DNA of 64,000 nt from FEB-10 sp963710645 (GCA_963710645.1 CAVQBD010000001.1:682001-746000); one strand, 5' to 3'; shown: positions 1 through 9,421, numbered from the stretch's first letter. Notes: generated by a model from the sequence alone, not told the origin. Numbers and translations: made by a program.

Positions 1-500
1 TCATGGATGAGCACTCCATCGAGGTGGAGCTGGGTGATGGCGGCGTGATCGTGCGGGTGGATGAAGAGGACGTGAGTTCCCAACTGCGAAGCCTGGACTG
101 TTCCATGATGGCCTCGGCGGTCTCCGCCGTGCCCGAGGTTCGCAACCGCCTCGTGGCCCTGCAACGTGAACTGGGTCTGCGCGGTGGTGGCGTCATGGAG
201 GGTCGGGACATCACCAGCGTGGTCTTCCCCGACGCCACCCTTCGGGTCTTCTTGACGGCGTCACCGGAGGAGCGAGCCCGGCGTCGGCTCGCCGACGTTC
301 AGGTGCACGAACCCGAGATGACCCTCGATGAGGTTCGGCGCCAACAACGGCAGCGCGATCGACAGGATACGACCCGCTCCGAATCACCCCTCCACGTGGC
401 CCCCGGAGTGGTGGTGTTGGACACCACCGGACTGACCCCTGATCAGGTGGTGGAGAGGCTGTTAACCGAGCTCGAAGAGAGCCGAGAAGAGCGCGCTTGA
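1..500 (+). CDS. cmk: Cytidylate kinase, C-terminal part (5' end outside window)
   Basis: CMP/dCMP kinase of pyrimidine nucleotide salvage, cytoplasmic. The visible 165 residues (reading from base 3) contain the family motif VMEGRDITSVVFPDA, the R-rich LID-like stretch ASPEERARRRL and a terminal segment ending in VVLDTTGLTPDQVVERLL, all typical of the C-terminal two thirds of Cmk. The family is usually about 220 residues, so roughly 60 are missing upstream. The methionine codon at base 3 is probably internal. The cmk-rpsA-ihfB order is common in Gram-negative bacteria and supports the call. Confidence 0.9.
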   Translation, partial: MDEHSIEVELGDGGVIVRVDEEDVSSQLRSLDCSMMASAVSAVPEVRNRLVALQRELGLRGGGVMEGRDITSVVFPDATLRVFLTASPEERARRRLADVQVHEPEMTLDEVRRQQRQRDRQDTTRSESPLHVAPGVVVLDTTGLTPDQVVERLLTELEESREERA

Positions 501-525
501 CAGTCGACCGTGAACACCGTAAAGT
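497..525 (+). promoter_or_regulatory. Sigma-70-type promoter for rpsA
   Basis: A perfect -35 TTGACA lies at 497-502, then a 17-base spacer and the -10-like TAAAGT at 520-525. It overlaps the last codons of cmk, so rpsA can be transcribed separately. The predicted transcript would carry a leader of roughly 45-50 bases before the TTG start at 580. Confidence 0.65.
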
Positions 526-579
526 CTCGGAACCACGGAAGCTAGGGGACATGCGTGTTCTCTGCGAGGAGGAAAGACG

Positions 580-2766
580 TTGAACACTGAACCGGGTATG
601 GACGACGAAAGGGGAAACGGAGAGGAGTCAGATCAGCTCTCGATGGAAGAGCTGATGCAGTCCTCGCTGCAGACTCTTCGTGAAGGAGAGGTTGTACGCG
701 GGACGGTCGTTGCTGTCACCTCCGATGAGGTGATGGTCGATATCGGCTTCAAGAGCGAGGGAACGGTCCCGGCTGCAGAGTTCATTGATCCCATCACCGG
801 CGAAATGACGATCGCGGTGAACGACGAGGTCGACGTATTTATCGAGCGTATGGACGAGATGGAGGGGCGGCTGCGGTTGTCCCGGGATCGGGCTGCCAAA
901 CTCAAGACCTGGAGTGCGATCGAAGAGGCTTTCAGGGCCGGCGATCCGGTTTCTGGCAAGGTCCTGGAAAGGGTGAAGGGCGGGCTCTCAGTCGATATCG
1001 GAATCCGAGCTTTCCTTCCCGGTTCGCTGGTGGATTTGAGACCGAACCGCCGACTCGAAGACTACATCGACACCGAGGTCGAGGCGAAGATCATCTCCTT
1101 CGACAGACGTCGTTCCAATGTCGTACTGTCGCGCAAGGCGATCCTCGAGGAACAGCAGGGCGAGGTCAAAGACGCCACCATGGCGGACCTCGAAGAAGGA
1201 AAGCTGGTTTCAGGCGATGTGAAGAACATCACCGATTACGGGGTGTTCGTCGATCTCGGCGGCCTCGACGGATTGCTGCACATCACCGACATCTCGTGGG
1301 GCCGAGTCGGTCACCCGAGCGAGTACTTCAAGGTCGGAGACGAGGTTGAGGTCGTGGTGCTGCGCTTCGACCGGGAACGCGAACGCGTGTCCCTCGGGTA
1401 CAAACAGAGATTCGAGGACCCGTGGGTGCTGGTTCCGGAGAAATACCCGGTTGGAAAACGGGTATCGGGAAAGATCGTCAGCATCGTGGACTACGGCGCC
1501 TTTGTCGCCCTCGAGGAGGGCGTGGAAGGCCTGATTCACGTCAGCGAGATGTCCTGGACGAAGAAGGTCAAGAACCCCCGGTCACTGCTCGAACCGGACG
1601 AAGAGGTCGAGGTCGTGGTTTCCGAGGTGGACGCCGAAAAACGGCGTCTGTCGCTCTCGCTGCGAGCCATCGAGCCCAACCCGTGGGAAAAGGTGGCTGA
1701 GACGCATCATGTGGGAAGCCGCATCACGGGAGTCGTCAGAAACCTCACTGATTTTGGCGCCTTCGTCGAGATCGTCCCGGGTGTGGACGGACTCGTACAC
1801 ATTTCGGATATGTCGTGGACCCGTCGGATCAATCATCCGTCGGAGGTTGTGACCAAAGGGCTCGAGGTCGAAGCGGTGATCACGTCGGTCGACGTGCTCA
1901 ATCAGCGGATCTCGTTGTCCATGAAAGAGCTGCTGCCGAATGAGTGGGAGGAGTACGCCAACACCCACGGCGTCGGCGATGTGACCAGCGGCACGGTCAC
2001 CAATATCACGGACTTTGGAGTCTTTGTGGAGCTTGCCGCGGGAGTCGAGGGACTCTGCCATATCTCAGAGATCGACCGCGACTCAGGACTCGCACTGGCG
2101 GAGATGTTCACCACCGGCGAGAAGGTGGCCTGCCGAATTCTCAGGATCGACTGGAATGAGAACCGAATCGGCCTCTCCATGCACGGCGTGCCGCAGGAGG
2201 CCGTCGAAGCGGTGGCGACCGGCGAGGATGTGGAAATCGCCAAGCCGATCGAGACCGCCATGGCAGCTGCACTGAGGGCGGCTGGTGGCTTGGTGGCCGA
2301 GGAGGACGAGGCGCCGGCTGACGAAGATGCAGCCCTCGAAGCCGTCGTCGAATCGGATGGCGCGGTCGAAGTGGCCGATGAAGAGCCGATCGAAGAGGCG
2401 GTCGAAACCGAAACCGAGGTCTCCGTGTCTGAGCCCGCTCCGGAGTCAGATGACGCGGAGGTTGAAGTGGAGGCTGCTGAGGACGTGCCCGCCGAGGTGA
2501 CCGAAGAGGTTGAGGCAGTTGCTACCGAGGACGTGCCCGCCGAGGTGACCGAAGAGGTTGAGGCAGTTGTTGCTGAGGCCCAGGAGCCGAGCGATGATGG
2601 TGCTGCCGAACCCGAGCCGGTGGCCGAAGAGGCCGCTGCCGAGGAGGAGGCGGACGAGGTCGCCGAAGTGTCCCCGGAGGACGAGGCGACCGACGATGTG
2701 GCAGAGGAGGCGGTTGCCGAGACGCCCGAGGCCGGTGACGACGAGAAGCCCGAGAAGGAGAGCTGA
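580..2766 (+). CDS. rpsA: 30S ribosomal protein S1 with long acidic C-terminal tail
   Basis: S1 binds mRNA on the 30S subunit during initiation. Six S1/OB-fold repeats start near residues 36, 121, 207, 292, 377 and 466; repeats 3-6 show the RNA-binding consensus (for example DYGVFVDLGGLDGLLHITD). From about residue 560 to 728 the protein is a low-complexity Glu/Ala/Val tail, so it is clearly longer than the usual roughly 560 residues. The start is TTG at 580, chosen because GAGGAGGA (565-572) sits at ideal spacing; the ATG at 598 has no Shine-Dalgarno sequence at a suitable distance. The flanking cmk and ihfB support the identity. Confidence 0.96.
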   Translation: MNTEPGMDDERGNGEESDQLSMEELMQSSLQTLREGEVVRGTVVAVTSDEVMVDIGFKSEGTVPAAEFIDPITGEMTIAVNDEVDVFIERMDEMEGRLRLSRDRAAKLKTWSAIEEAFRAGDPVSGKVLERVKGGLSVDIGIRAFLPGSLVDLRPNRRLEDYIDTEVEAKIISFDRRRSNVVLSRKAILEEQQGEVKDATMADLEEGKLVSGDVKNITDYGVFVDLGGLDGLLHITDISWGRVGHPSEYFKVGDEVEVVVLRFDRERERVSLGYKQRFEDPWVLVPEKYPVGKRVSGKIVSIVDYGAFVALEEGVEGLIHVSEMSWTKKVKNPRSLLEPDEEVEVVVSEVDAEKRRLSLSLRAIEPNPWEKVAETHHVGSRITGVVRNLTDFGAFVEIVPGVDGLVHISDMSWTRRINHPSEVVTKGLEVEAVITSVDVLNQRISLSMKELLPNEWEEYANTHGVGDVTSGTVTNITDFGVFVELAAGVEGLCHISEIDRDSGLALAEMFTTGEKVACRILRIDWNENRIGLSMHGVPQEAVEAVATGEDVEIAKPIETAMAAALRAAGGLVAEEDEAPADEDAALEAVVESDGAVEVADEEPIEEAVETETEVSVSEPAPESDDAEVEVEAAEDVPAEVTEEVEAVATEDVPAEVTEEVEAVVAEAQEPSDDGAAEPEPVAEEAAAEEEADEVAEVSPEDEATDDVAEEAVAETPEAGDDEKPEKES
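2479..2568 (+). repeat. 48-base direct repeat inside rpsA tail
   Basis: Bases 2479-2520 and 2527-2568 are identical over 42 bases with a 48-base period. They encode two copies of a 16-residue unit beginning EDVPAEVTEEVEAV. The identity at synonymous sites points to a recent in-frame duplication in the acidic tail. Confidence 0.9.
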
Positions 2767-2815
2767 CGGTCGGCATTCAGACGACTCGTCCTGACCGAAC
2801 AAGGAGAGAGCACCG

Positions 2816-3100
2816 ATGACGATGACCAAGGCCGACCTGGTAGAGATGGTGGCTGAAACTGCTGATGTCCCGCGCAAACAGGCGGATGAGGTGGTACAGG
2901 TCATCCTCGAGAGCATCATTTCCGCCCTCCATCGAAACGAAAAAGTCGAGCTACGGGGCTTCGGTTCTTTCAGGATTCGTCAACGCGGCGAACGGACCGG
3001 TCGCAACCCGAAGACAGGGGAGCGGGTGCATGTGCCGCCAAAGAAGATCCCCTATTTCAAACCGGGTAAGCATCTCAGGGAAGAGCTGCTGCAACAGTGA
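2816..3100 (+). CDS. ihfB: Integration host factor beta / HU family DNA-bending protein
   Basis: A 94-residue nucleoid protein of the bacterial DNABII family that bends DNA as a dimer. The core GFGSFRIRQRGERTGRNPKT and the following basic arm through VPPKKIPYFKPGK are the family signature. Length matches IHF-beta, and the position directly after rpsA is the usual ihfB location. GGAGAG precedes the ATG at good spacing. HU versus IHF cannot be settled by motif alone; gene order favours IHF-beta. Confidence 0.92.
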   Translation: MTMTKADLVEMVAETADVPRKQADEVVQVILESIISALHRNEKVELRGFGSFRIRQRGERTGRNPKTGERVHVPPKKIPYFKPGKHLREELLQQ

Positions 3101-3106
3101 TCCGCG

Positions 3107-3610
3107 GTGGTGGAGACTCTCTTCGCGCCGTGGCGTTTTGATTACGTCTCCAAGGTGGATCGTCGAGATCGATCCGACTGCGTCTTCTGCCGGGCTCGTG
3201 ACTCCGAAGACGACCGCGAGACTTTGACCCTGCTGCGTCGGCCTCACTGTTTTGCTCTGCTGAATCTCTACCCCTACACGTCCGGACATTCCATGGTGGC
3301 GCCCAACGACCATGTGCAGAGTCTGGAGGCGCTCGACGATGCAACCCTTGCCGAAATGATGGTCGTCGCTCGCGATCTGATGGGGGTTGTGCGACAGTTC
3401 TACGAACCCCACGGATTCAACGTGGGTTTCAACGTGGGCGAGGCCGCCGGCGCCGGCATCGAAGAACATCTCCACCTGCACATCGTGCCGAGGTGGCGCG
3501 GAGACACCAATATGATGGGTGTGATTGGCCAAACCAGAGTGATCCCCGAGGATCTCTCGGTCACCTTTGACAAGTTTCGTCCCGCCCTCGGTCGGGTGGC
3601 CCACAAATGA
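3107..3610 (+). CDS. HIT-family nucleotide hydrolase/transferase
   Basis: A 167-residue histidine-triad protein. The triad HLHLHIVPRW starts at residue 121, with His121, His123 and His125; the middle and following positions form the nucleotidyl-transfer site in this superfamily. An N-terminal CVFC pair suggests a metal or structural site. Related proteins act on AP4A or other adenylylated nucleotides, but the substrate cannot be read from sequence. The start is one of two adjacent GTG codons (3107 or 3110), only six bases after ihfB. It overlaps the next gene by 4 bases (ATGA), so both are probably co-transcribed. Confidence 0.9.
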   Translation: MVETLFAPWRFDYVSKVDRRDRSDCVFCRARDSEDDRETLTLLRRPHCFALLNLYPYTSGHSMVAPNDHVQSLEALDDATLAEMMVVARDLMGVVRQFYEPHGFNVGFNVGEAAGAGIEEHLHLHIVPRWRGDTNMMGVIGQTRVIPEDLSVTFDKFRPALGRVAHK

Positions 3611-4068
3611 CGGCGAAAGAGGGCGAACGTTCCTCAGCCGACGACAAGGGCACGAAGCCGAGGGCGCCGGTGCTGTTGTTGCTCGCGGCGTGGTTGGTCC
3701 CCGGGCTTGGCCATTGGGTGCTTGGGAAGAGACGTCGCGCCATCGTATTTGGTGTGGTGATCTTCTGCGCTTTTGTGACCGGAATTCTGGTGGACGGGGA
3801 GCTGGGGACTCCCAGGCCGGGCGAGCCGTTCTCGTGGTTGGCCGCGCTGGCCTGCCTCGGCAACGGTGTGTTGTATCTGGTTCGTCTCGCCTGGCTCAAT
3901 GGTGTTGATGGCCTCTTTGGCGGCAGCTTTCCGTACGGGCTTAACGGGGGAGGAAATCCGGTGTCTGCGGGATTCGTCTACGGCAACACCTTCCTCTACA
4001 CCGGCGGTTTGATGAATTTGCTTGCGGTATTGGACGTATCCGACATTGCCCGCGGGGAGAAGGACTGA
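3607..4068 (+). CDS. Small multi-spanning membrane protein (DUF6677-like)
   Basis: 153 residues. After a polar N-terminus of about 20 residues come hydrophobic segments near 21-42 (VLLLLAAWLVPGLGHWVLGK), 45-62, 80-95 and 125-140. The motif PGLGHWVLGKRRRA is typical of small uncharacterised membrane proteins grouped as DUF6677. It overlaps the HIT gene by 4 bases and the next small gene by 1 base, so it belongs to a co-translated run of genes leading to lpxB. No enzymatic motif is visible. Confidence 0.75.
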   Translation: MTAKEGERSSADDKGTKPRAPVLLLLAAWLVPGLGHWVLGKRRRAIVFGVVIFCAFVTGILVDGELGTPRPGEPFSWLAALACLGNGVLYLVRLAWLNGVDGLFGGSFPYGLNGGGNPVSAGFVYGNTFLYTGGLMNLLAVLDVSDIARGEKD

Positions 4069-4235
4069 TGGACCATCTCCTGCTGATGTTCTGGCATGCT
4101 CTGCTGGTGTCGGTTTTCTTCGCGTTTCTTTGGAGACGGGGATGGCCCGAGCGCCGGAGGCTCTTTGTCAAGACCTTCCTGGTCATGTTCGTCGGAGGGG
4201 TTGTCCTGGGTTGGCTCATGTACCCGTTCCCCTGA
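4068..4235 (+). CDS. Very small membrane protein, 55 residues
   Basis: The ATG at 4068 overlaps the preceding stop codon (ATGA). The reading frame encodes 55 residues with two hydrophobic segments, about 4-22 (starting LLLMFWHALLVSVFFAFLW) and 36-54 (TFLVMFVGGVVLGWLMYPF), separated by a basic loop WRRGWPERRR. Translational coupling and two membrane spans with a positive loop make it a plausible real gene. No family is recognised. Confidence 0.55.
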   Translation: MDHLLLMFWHALLVSVFFAFLWRRGWPERRRLFVKTFLVMFVGGVVLGWLMYPFP

Positions 4236-4237
4236 GC

Positions 4238-4654
4238 ATGACTGGTCGTGCCCACAGGCCGCAGGGGTCGGGGTCCGGAATGACCCGGGCGCTGGTCGTG
4301 AACGTCGTCTACGCGGCCGTGCTGGCCAGCCTGTCCATCATGTCGTCACCTCCCTATGTGCCGGTGTTCAGTCGCGCGGACTGGCTGTCACACGGGTTGG
4401 CGTATCTGGTGCAGACCCTCCTCCTCTACTCGTTGTTTCGCTGGATGACGACACCGTCGAGCGCCATCGTCGCCGCGGCTGCGACGGCAGCGTTGTTCGG
4501 GACCGTGATGGAGGTTGCGCAACTGGTGATGCCCGGGCGCTTCTTCGAACTGCCGGACCTGCTCGCCAATGTCACAGGGATAGGTTTCGGATTGGCCCTG
4601 CTGGTGGGATACCGGATGTGGTGGCCCACACGGTCCGAGGGCGCCTCGCGGTGA
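4238..4654 (+). CDS. VanZ-family membrane protein
   Basis: 138 residues from the ATG at 4238; a second in-frame ATG at 4280 (124 residues) is an equally plausible start and places the first membrane segment right at the N-terminus. About four hydrophobic spans are seen. The conserved VanZ-type features are the DWLSHGLAYLVQTLLLYSLF segment and the PGRFFELPDLLANVTGIGFG segment. VanZ homologues are integral membrane proteins; apart from teicoplanin resistance in some organisms their role is unknown. It overlaps lpxB by 4 bases (GTGA). Confidence 0.75.
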   Translation: MTGRAHRPQGSGSGMTRALVVNVVYAAVLASLSIMSSPPYVPVFSRADWLSHGLAYLVQTLLLYSLFRWMTTPSSAIVAAAATAALFGTVMEVAQLVMPGRFFELPDLLANVTGIGFGLALLVGYRMWWPTRSEGASR

Positions 4655-5763
4655 ATTCCGCGATGATCGTCGCGGGAGAGGTTTCAGGGGACATCCATGC
4701 CGGGAATCTCCTCCAGCGCCTGGAGACCATCCGGCCCGGGCTGGAGGCTTTCGGGGTGGGCGGTGAGCGGCTCCGAGCCGCGGGGCTGGATCTGGTGGCC
4801 TCCAGCGATGAGCTCGCTCATATGGGATTGGTCGAGGTCCTGCGCGAACTGCCCAGGATTCGGGGCATCATGAGTCGCCTCGTTCAACAAGCGGCGGCGC
4901 GCCGACCACAAGTCGCGGTCCTGGTGGACTCGCCGGATTTCAACCTTCGGCTGGCTGCCCGTCTGGTTCGGCTGAATATCCCGGTGGTCCTCTACGTGTC
5001 TCCTCAGTTGTGGGCTTGGCGGAGGGGACGGGTGAAGATCGTCCGGCGGCTCGCGAAGGAGGTGCTTTGCATCCTTCCCTTCGAGGTCGACTTTTATCGG
5101 GAGCACAACGTTGCGGCCCGCTACGTGGGCCATCCTCTGGTCGACGACATGGCGGACGACAGTCTGCTCGACCATGAGATTCCGGTGGTTCCGCGGCGGC
5201 TCGCCCTGCTCCCCGGCTCCCGTGCGATGGAGATCCGGCAGCTCTTGCCTGTCATGCTCGATTCTCTGCGCCAGTTGAGCGATGACGAAGTGGATGATGC
5301 GGCACTGATTCAAGCTCCGGGAACGGCGGAGGTGATCGAGCAGGTGCTGTCAAGGCATCCCGAGGACCACCGTCTGAGGAGGGTCAGCGGAACTGATCGG
5401 CGATCAGTCCACGCCACGTGCTCGCTGGCCTGGACGGCCTCGGGGACCGCGACCCTTGAGTGTGCTTTGCTCGACGTGCCGATGATCGTGGGTTACCGGC
5501 TGCAGCCGGTGTCAGCCATGTTGGCCCGAATGTTGGTGCGGGTTCCGCACGTCGCGCTGGCCAATCTGATCGCCGGTCAACGGGCGGTCCCCGAGCTGCT
5601 CCAAGACGAGTGGAACACCGATCGGCTGGTCTCCACCAGCCGCGAGCTGCTGGCTTCGGGCGGTGGTGCCCAACGCGCGGCGCTGGCGCTTGTACGGGAT
5701 CGCCTTGGCGGACCGGGGGCCTCTCTGCGCGCCGCCGAAGCTGTGGCGGAGTACCTCCGATAG
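4651..5763 (+). CDS. lpxB: Lipid-A-disaccharide synthase
   Basis: Condenses UDP-2,3-diacylglucosamine with lipid X to form the lipid A disaccharide, at the inner membrane. 370 residues, close to the family norm of about 380. Motifs include AGEVSGDIHAGNLL near the N-terminus, GVGGERL, DSPDFNLRLA, SPQLWAWRRGRV and LLPGSRAMEI. The GTG start at 4651 is chosen because it overlaps the upstream stop and leaves only a few residues before the conserved AGEVSGD; an ATG at 4663 is the alternative. It shows that the organism makes lipid A. Confidence 0.93.
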   Translation: MNSAMIVAGEVSGDIHAGNLLQRLETIRPGLEAFGVGGERLRAAGLDLVASSDELAHMGLVEVLRELPRIRGIMSRLVQQAAARRPQVAVLVDSPDFNLRLAARLVRLNIPVVLYVSPQLWAWRRGRVKIVRRLAKEVLCILPFEVDFYREHNVAARYVGHPLVDDMADDSLLDHEIPVVPRRLALLPGSRAMEIRQLLPVMLDSLRQLSDDEVDDAALIQAPGTAEVIEQVLSRHPEDHRLRRVSGTDRRSVHATCSLAWTASGTATLECALLDVPMIVGYRLQPVSAMLARMLVRVPHVALANLIAGQRAVPELLQDEWNTDRLVSTSRELLASGGGAQRAALALVRDRLGGPGASLRAAEAVAEYLR

Positions 5764-6128
<365 letters not shown>

Positions 6129-7544
6129 ATGAAACACGGTCCCAACAACCAGGATGGACAGACGGCCCCAGAGGTCACGGTCGGGATGATCAGCCTGGGT
6201 TGCGCCAAAAACCTCGTTGACGGCGAGGTCATGTTGGGCCATTTGTCGCGATCGGGAGTGCGGGTGACCTCGGATGCCGGCCAGGCCGACGTCGTGGTGG
6301 TCAACACCTGCGGGTTCATTGACGATGCCAAACGGGAGTCCATCGAGTCGATTTTGGAAATCGCAAACGCCAAGGGCAGCGGTGGGGTGCGGCGCCTGGT
6401 GGTTGCCGGGTGCATGGCCCAGGCCTATGCGGATCAGCTCGCCGAGGAGATCCCGGAAATCGACGCCTTCGTCGGGCTTGACGAGCTGGAAAGAGTTGTG
6501 GAGGCGGTTCGCGGAGAAATGGTGGGCCACGTGCCCGACCAGCAGGGAGCCTTGAGACTCTACGACCATCAGCATCCCCGAATGCTCTCGACGGCGAGTT
6601 ACGCCTACCTCAAGGTGGCAGAAGGGTGCAACAATCCATGCGCTTTTTGCCATATTCCGGCCATGCGAGGCCGATTCCGGTCTCGGACCCTCGACGATCT
6701 TGTGAGGGAGGCCCAACAGCTGGAGTCTCAAGGGGTCCGCGAGATCGTCCTGATCGCTCAGGACACGACGCGGTACGGAGAAGACCTGGGGCTGGATGTC
6801 GGTCTGAGACGGCTCGTGGAGCGTCTGCTGGCCGAGACCAGCCTGCCCTGGATCCGTTTCCTCTATGCGTACCCGGCGACTCTGGACGAGGGCCTTTTCA
6901 GTCTGATGGCGGCCGAAGAGCGCTTTGTTTCCTACCTGGATATTCCACTGCAGCACTCCCACCGCACGGTGCTCAAGGCGATGAAACGTGGTGGGGATGG
7001 ACAGAGCTACCTCCGCTTGATCCAGAAGGCCCGGGAGGTCGTGCCGGACATCGCCCTCCGGACGACCTTCATCGTGGGTTTCCCGGGCGAGGGAGATGCC
7101 GAGTATGAGGACCTCGTGGATTTCGTGGGCGAGGTCCGATTTGATCATCTCGGGGTTTTTACCTATTCCTGGCAGGAGGAGAACCCGGGCGCCGAGTTGG
7201 GGGATCCGGTGGAGGAAGCCGTCAAGGCGGAGCGCAGGGCGCGGCTTCTCGAGCTCCAACAGGCGATCTCGTTGCAGCGCAACCAGGAGTTGGTGGGACG
7301 GCGGCTCCCTGCACTCGTGGCGGGACGGCTGGAGGAAATGGAGCTGCTGACCGAGGCCAGGTTGCAACGCCAGGCGCCGGAGATCGATGGCCGACTGTTG
7401 ATCAATGACGGGACGGCGGCAAACGGATCGCTGGTGGAGGTGGAGATCACCGACGCGCACCCCTACGACGTGGTGGGTCGGTTGCTATCGGTGATCGCAC
7501 CTGGAACCACGAGCGGGCCGGTCAAACTCCCGGTGAGGACGTGA
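6129..7544 (+). CDS. rimO: Ribosomal protein S12 methylthiotransferase RimO
   Basis: Radical-SAM enzyme that methylthiolates an aspartate of ribosomal protein S12. 471 residues. The N-terminal MTTase domain has Cys25 (ISLGCAKNLVD), then NTCGF and AGCMAQ, giving the three cysteines of the auxiliary cluster. The radical-SAM CxxxCxxC motif CNNPCAFC starts at residue 167 and is followed by IPAMRGRFRSR. A C-terminal TRAM-like domain follows. GLGCAKN-type N-terminal sequence and FTYSWQEENPGAE distinguish it from MiaB, which is encoded separately at 31169. The start is supported by CGGAGG just upstream. Confidence 0.93.
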   Translation: MKHGPNNQDGQTAPEVTVGMISLGCAKNLVDGEVMLGHLSRSGVRVTSDAGQADVVVVNTCGFIDDAKRESIESILEIANAKGSGGVRRLVVAGCMAQAYADQLAEEIPEIDAFVGLDELERVVEAVRGEMVGHVPDQQGALRLYDHQHPRMLSTASYAYLKVAEGCNNPCAFCHIPAMRGRFRSRTLDDLVREAQQLESQGVREIVLIAQDTTRYGEDLGLDVGLRRLVERLLAETSLPWIRFLYAYPATLDEGLFSLMAAEERFVSYLDIPLQHSHRTVLKAMKRGGDGQSYLRLIQKAREVVPDIALRTTFIVGFPGEGDAEYEDLVDFVGEVRFDHLGVFTYSWQEENPGAELGDPVEEAVKAERRARLLELQQAISLQRNQELVGRRLPALVAGRLEEMELLTEARLQRQAPEIDGRLLINDGTAANGSLVEVEITDAHPYDVVGRLLSVIAPGTTSGPVKLPVRT

Positions 7545-8509
7545 TGGAGGTCTATCGCGATCCACTCGGACTGGACGATCCGCCTCGCGGCGCGCTGCTG
7601 TCCATAGGGAATTTCGACGGCGTCCATATCGGTCACCAGACAGTTCTCCGCCATGTGGCCAATCGTGCCCGTGAGCTGGACGCGCTGTCGTCCGCCATGA
7701 CCCTCGATCCACACCCGGTCAAGCTTCTGCGACCGCGGGAAGCGCCAAGACTGGTCACAACCTTGGATCAGCGGCTCCAGTTGATCGAGCGAACCGGTAT
7801 CGAATCCTGCCTGGTGGTGCCGTTCACCCACCGATTGGCCCGCATGCCCGCGGAGGATTTCGTGCGCGACGTGCTGGTGGATCGGCTGGGGGTGCGAGAG
7901 GTTTACATCGGAAACAACTTTCGATTCGGCGCCGATCGCGGTGGTGACGTGGATCTTTTGGCGCGGATGGGTCGTGAACTGGGATTCGAGGCGGCTGCCG
8001 CCCCGACGGTGGAGGTGGAGGGAGAGGTGGTGTCGTCCACCCGGGTGCGCCAGGCGGTGGCGGACGGGGATGTGGCAGAGGTTTCCGAGCTGCTTGGCCG
8101 TTACATGTACGTGGATGGCGGTGTGCTCGAGGGCAAACGGCTCGGAAGAAAACTCGGATTTCCCACCCTCAACGTGGAGTGGAAGAACGAGCTGATCCCG
8201 GCCCGCGGGGTGTACATCACCGCCACCCACATTCCATCGTTCAACCGGACATTCCCGTCGGTGACGAATCTCGGGGTCAGGCCGACCGTGTATGAGAATT
8301 CGGTGGCCACGATGGAGAGCCATCTGCTCGATTTTTCGGGGGATGTCTACCGAGAGAATGTCCGTCTGTACTTCCTCGGGAGGCTCCGTGACGAAAAGAG
8401 CTTTTCGTCCACGACCCAGCTCATGGCTCAAATCACGCGTGACGTGGAGGCCACCCGCCTCTGGTTCATCAACCACCCGGTCTCGGGCCTCGATCTCGTC
8501 CTACCCTAA
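7544..8509 (+). CDS. ribF: Bifunctional riboflavin kinase / FAD synthetase
   Basis: Makes FMN from riboflavin and FAD from FMN. About 321 residues. The N-terminal adenylyltransferase domain shows SIGNFDGVHIGHQ with the nucleotidyltransferase HxGH-like motif, and GNNFRFGADRGGD further on. The C-terminal riboflavin kinase domain has GKRLGRKLGFPTLNVEW and TNLGVRPTVYEN. The ATG at 7544 overlaps the rimO stop by one base; a GTG at 7541 directly in front is an alternative start. Length and domain order are standard. Confidence 0.95.
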   Translation: MEVYRDPLGLDDPPRGALLSIGNFDGVHIGHQTVLRHVANRARELDALSSAMTLDPHPVKLLRPREAPRLVTTLDQRLQLIERTGIESCLVVPFTHRLARMPAEDFVRDVLVDRLGVREVYIGNNFRFGADRGGDVDLLARMGRELGFEAAAAPTVEVEGEVVSSTRVRQAVADGDVAEVSELLGRYMYVDGGVLEGKRLGRKLGFPTLNVEWKNELIPARGVYITATHIPSFNRTFPSVTNLGVRPTVYENSVATMESHLLDFSGDVYRENVRLYFLGRLRDEKSFSSTTQLMAQITRDVEATRLWFINHPVSGLDLVLP

Positions 8510-8560
8510 ACCTCCGCTCCTCGAATCGCCGACCCTAGAAAGGTGAGGAGGTGAGGAGGT

Positions 8561-9421
8561 GTGGAAGGGGGGGAATGTCAAACCTATGTTGAAGCGGCCC
8601 ATAGCGCTGTTCAGCGGCGGTACGATATGTGGGTGAGTTCCAACAGGGCATCCGAGCTGAATTCTGAAGAACTGCACGCACTTGTCCAGCGCGGGGGATT
8701 GACCGAACAGCAGGCGTTGGATGCCCTGCGAAACCCCTTCTGCGGAGCCGAGACCGCCGAGTTGATCGCCGATTCACGCGAACTCCTGATGTCGCACACG
8801 GTGAGAGAACTCTTGGGAGGCTTCCGTGGCATGCCGGTGGGCCGGGCCATGGATCTTATTGCGACCCTTCCGTGGACCTCACTTGTGGCTTTGGCGCAGA
8901 ATCCCAGGACTCCACCCGTCATTCGACGACATTGCGAGAAGAAACTGGTCAGCCAGTTGCTCTCGATGACGCTGGGGGAGAAGGTGGCTCTGGCGCGCCG
9001 GGTCCACCGGCCGTTGGTGAAGAACTTGATCCCAAGTGCCGACGGTCAGGTCTTGACTGCGTTGCTGGACAACCAGCGGATGTGCGAGGAGGACGTGCTG
9101 CTGATGATCAATACCGTCCCAGCCCCGGCCGAATTCTACTCCGACGTGGCACGCCACCCGCGATGGGGGCAGTGCTATGGGGTGCGGCGAGCCTTGGCGA
9201 CATGTCCGAACGCACCGCTTCCGGTGGCGCTGAGCGCCCTGGTCCAGCTTCGCACCCGGGACATCATGGCTGCGGCCTCCCGACCCGATGTTCCGGAGGC
9301 GGTCCGTTCGGCCGCGCGGGCACTCAAAGAAAAAGAGGACAAGGGTTTACGGAGAGTGATATTATCGGGGATGGATGATTCTCGAGGGGACGCACCACAC
9401 GGATCCGATGACATTCGGTGA
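8561..9421 (+). CDS. Helical-repeat protein of unknown function (paralogue 1)
   Basis: 286 residues from a GTG at 8561 preceded by GAGGAGG-type sequence; a later ATG at 8627 is an alternative that removes a poorly conserved-looking N-terminus. No known domain is recognised with certainty. The C-terminal half (MTLGEKVALARRVHRPLVKN onward) aligns by eye with the C-terminal half of the gene at 10190: both have M-S/T-x-x-E-K-x-x-L-A-L, a segment with NP-containing helices, and a final arginine-rich helix. The pattern of repeated short helices resembles leucine-rich-repeat-variant/HEAT-like folds. It overlaps the next gene by 14 bases. Confidence 0.7.
   Translation: MEGGECQTYVEAAHSAVQRRYDMWVSSNRASELNSEELHALVQRGGLTEQQALDALRNPFCGAETAELIADSRELLMSHTVRELLGGFRGMPVGRAMDLIATLPWTSLVALAQNPRTPPVIRRHCEKKLVSQLLSMTLGEKVALARRVHRPLVKNLIPSADGQVLTALLDNQRMCEEDVLLMINTVPAPAEFYSDVARHPRWGQCYGVRRALATCPNAPLPVALSALVQLRTRDIMAAASRPDVPEAVRSAARALKEKEDKGLRRVILSGMDDSRGDAPHGSDDIR

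Noticed and set aside
1902..2813. Ser/Ala-rich 303-codon minus-strand frame
   Set aside because: It mirrors the acidic rpsA tail (Glu codons read backwards as Ser/Leu); rpsA has clear domain support.
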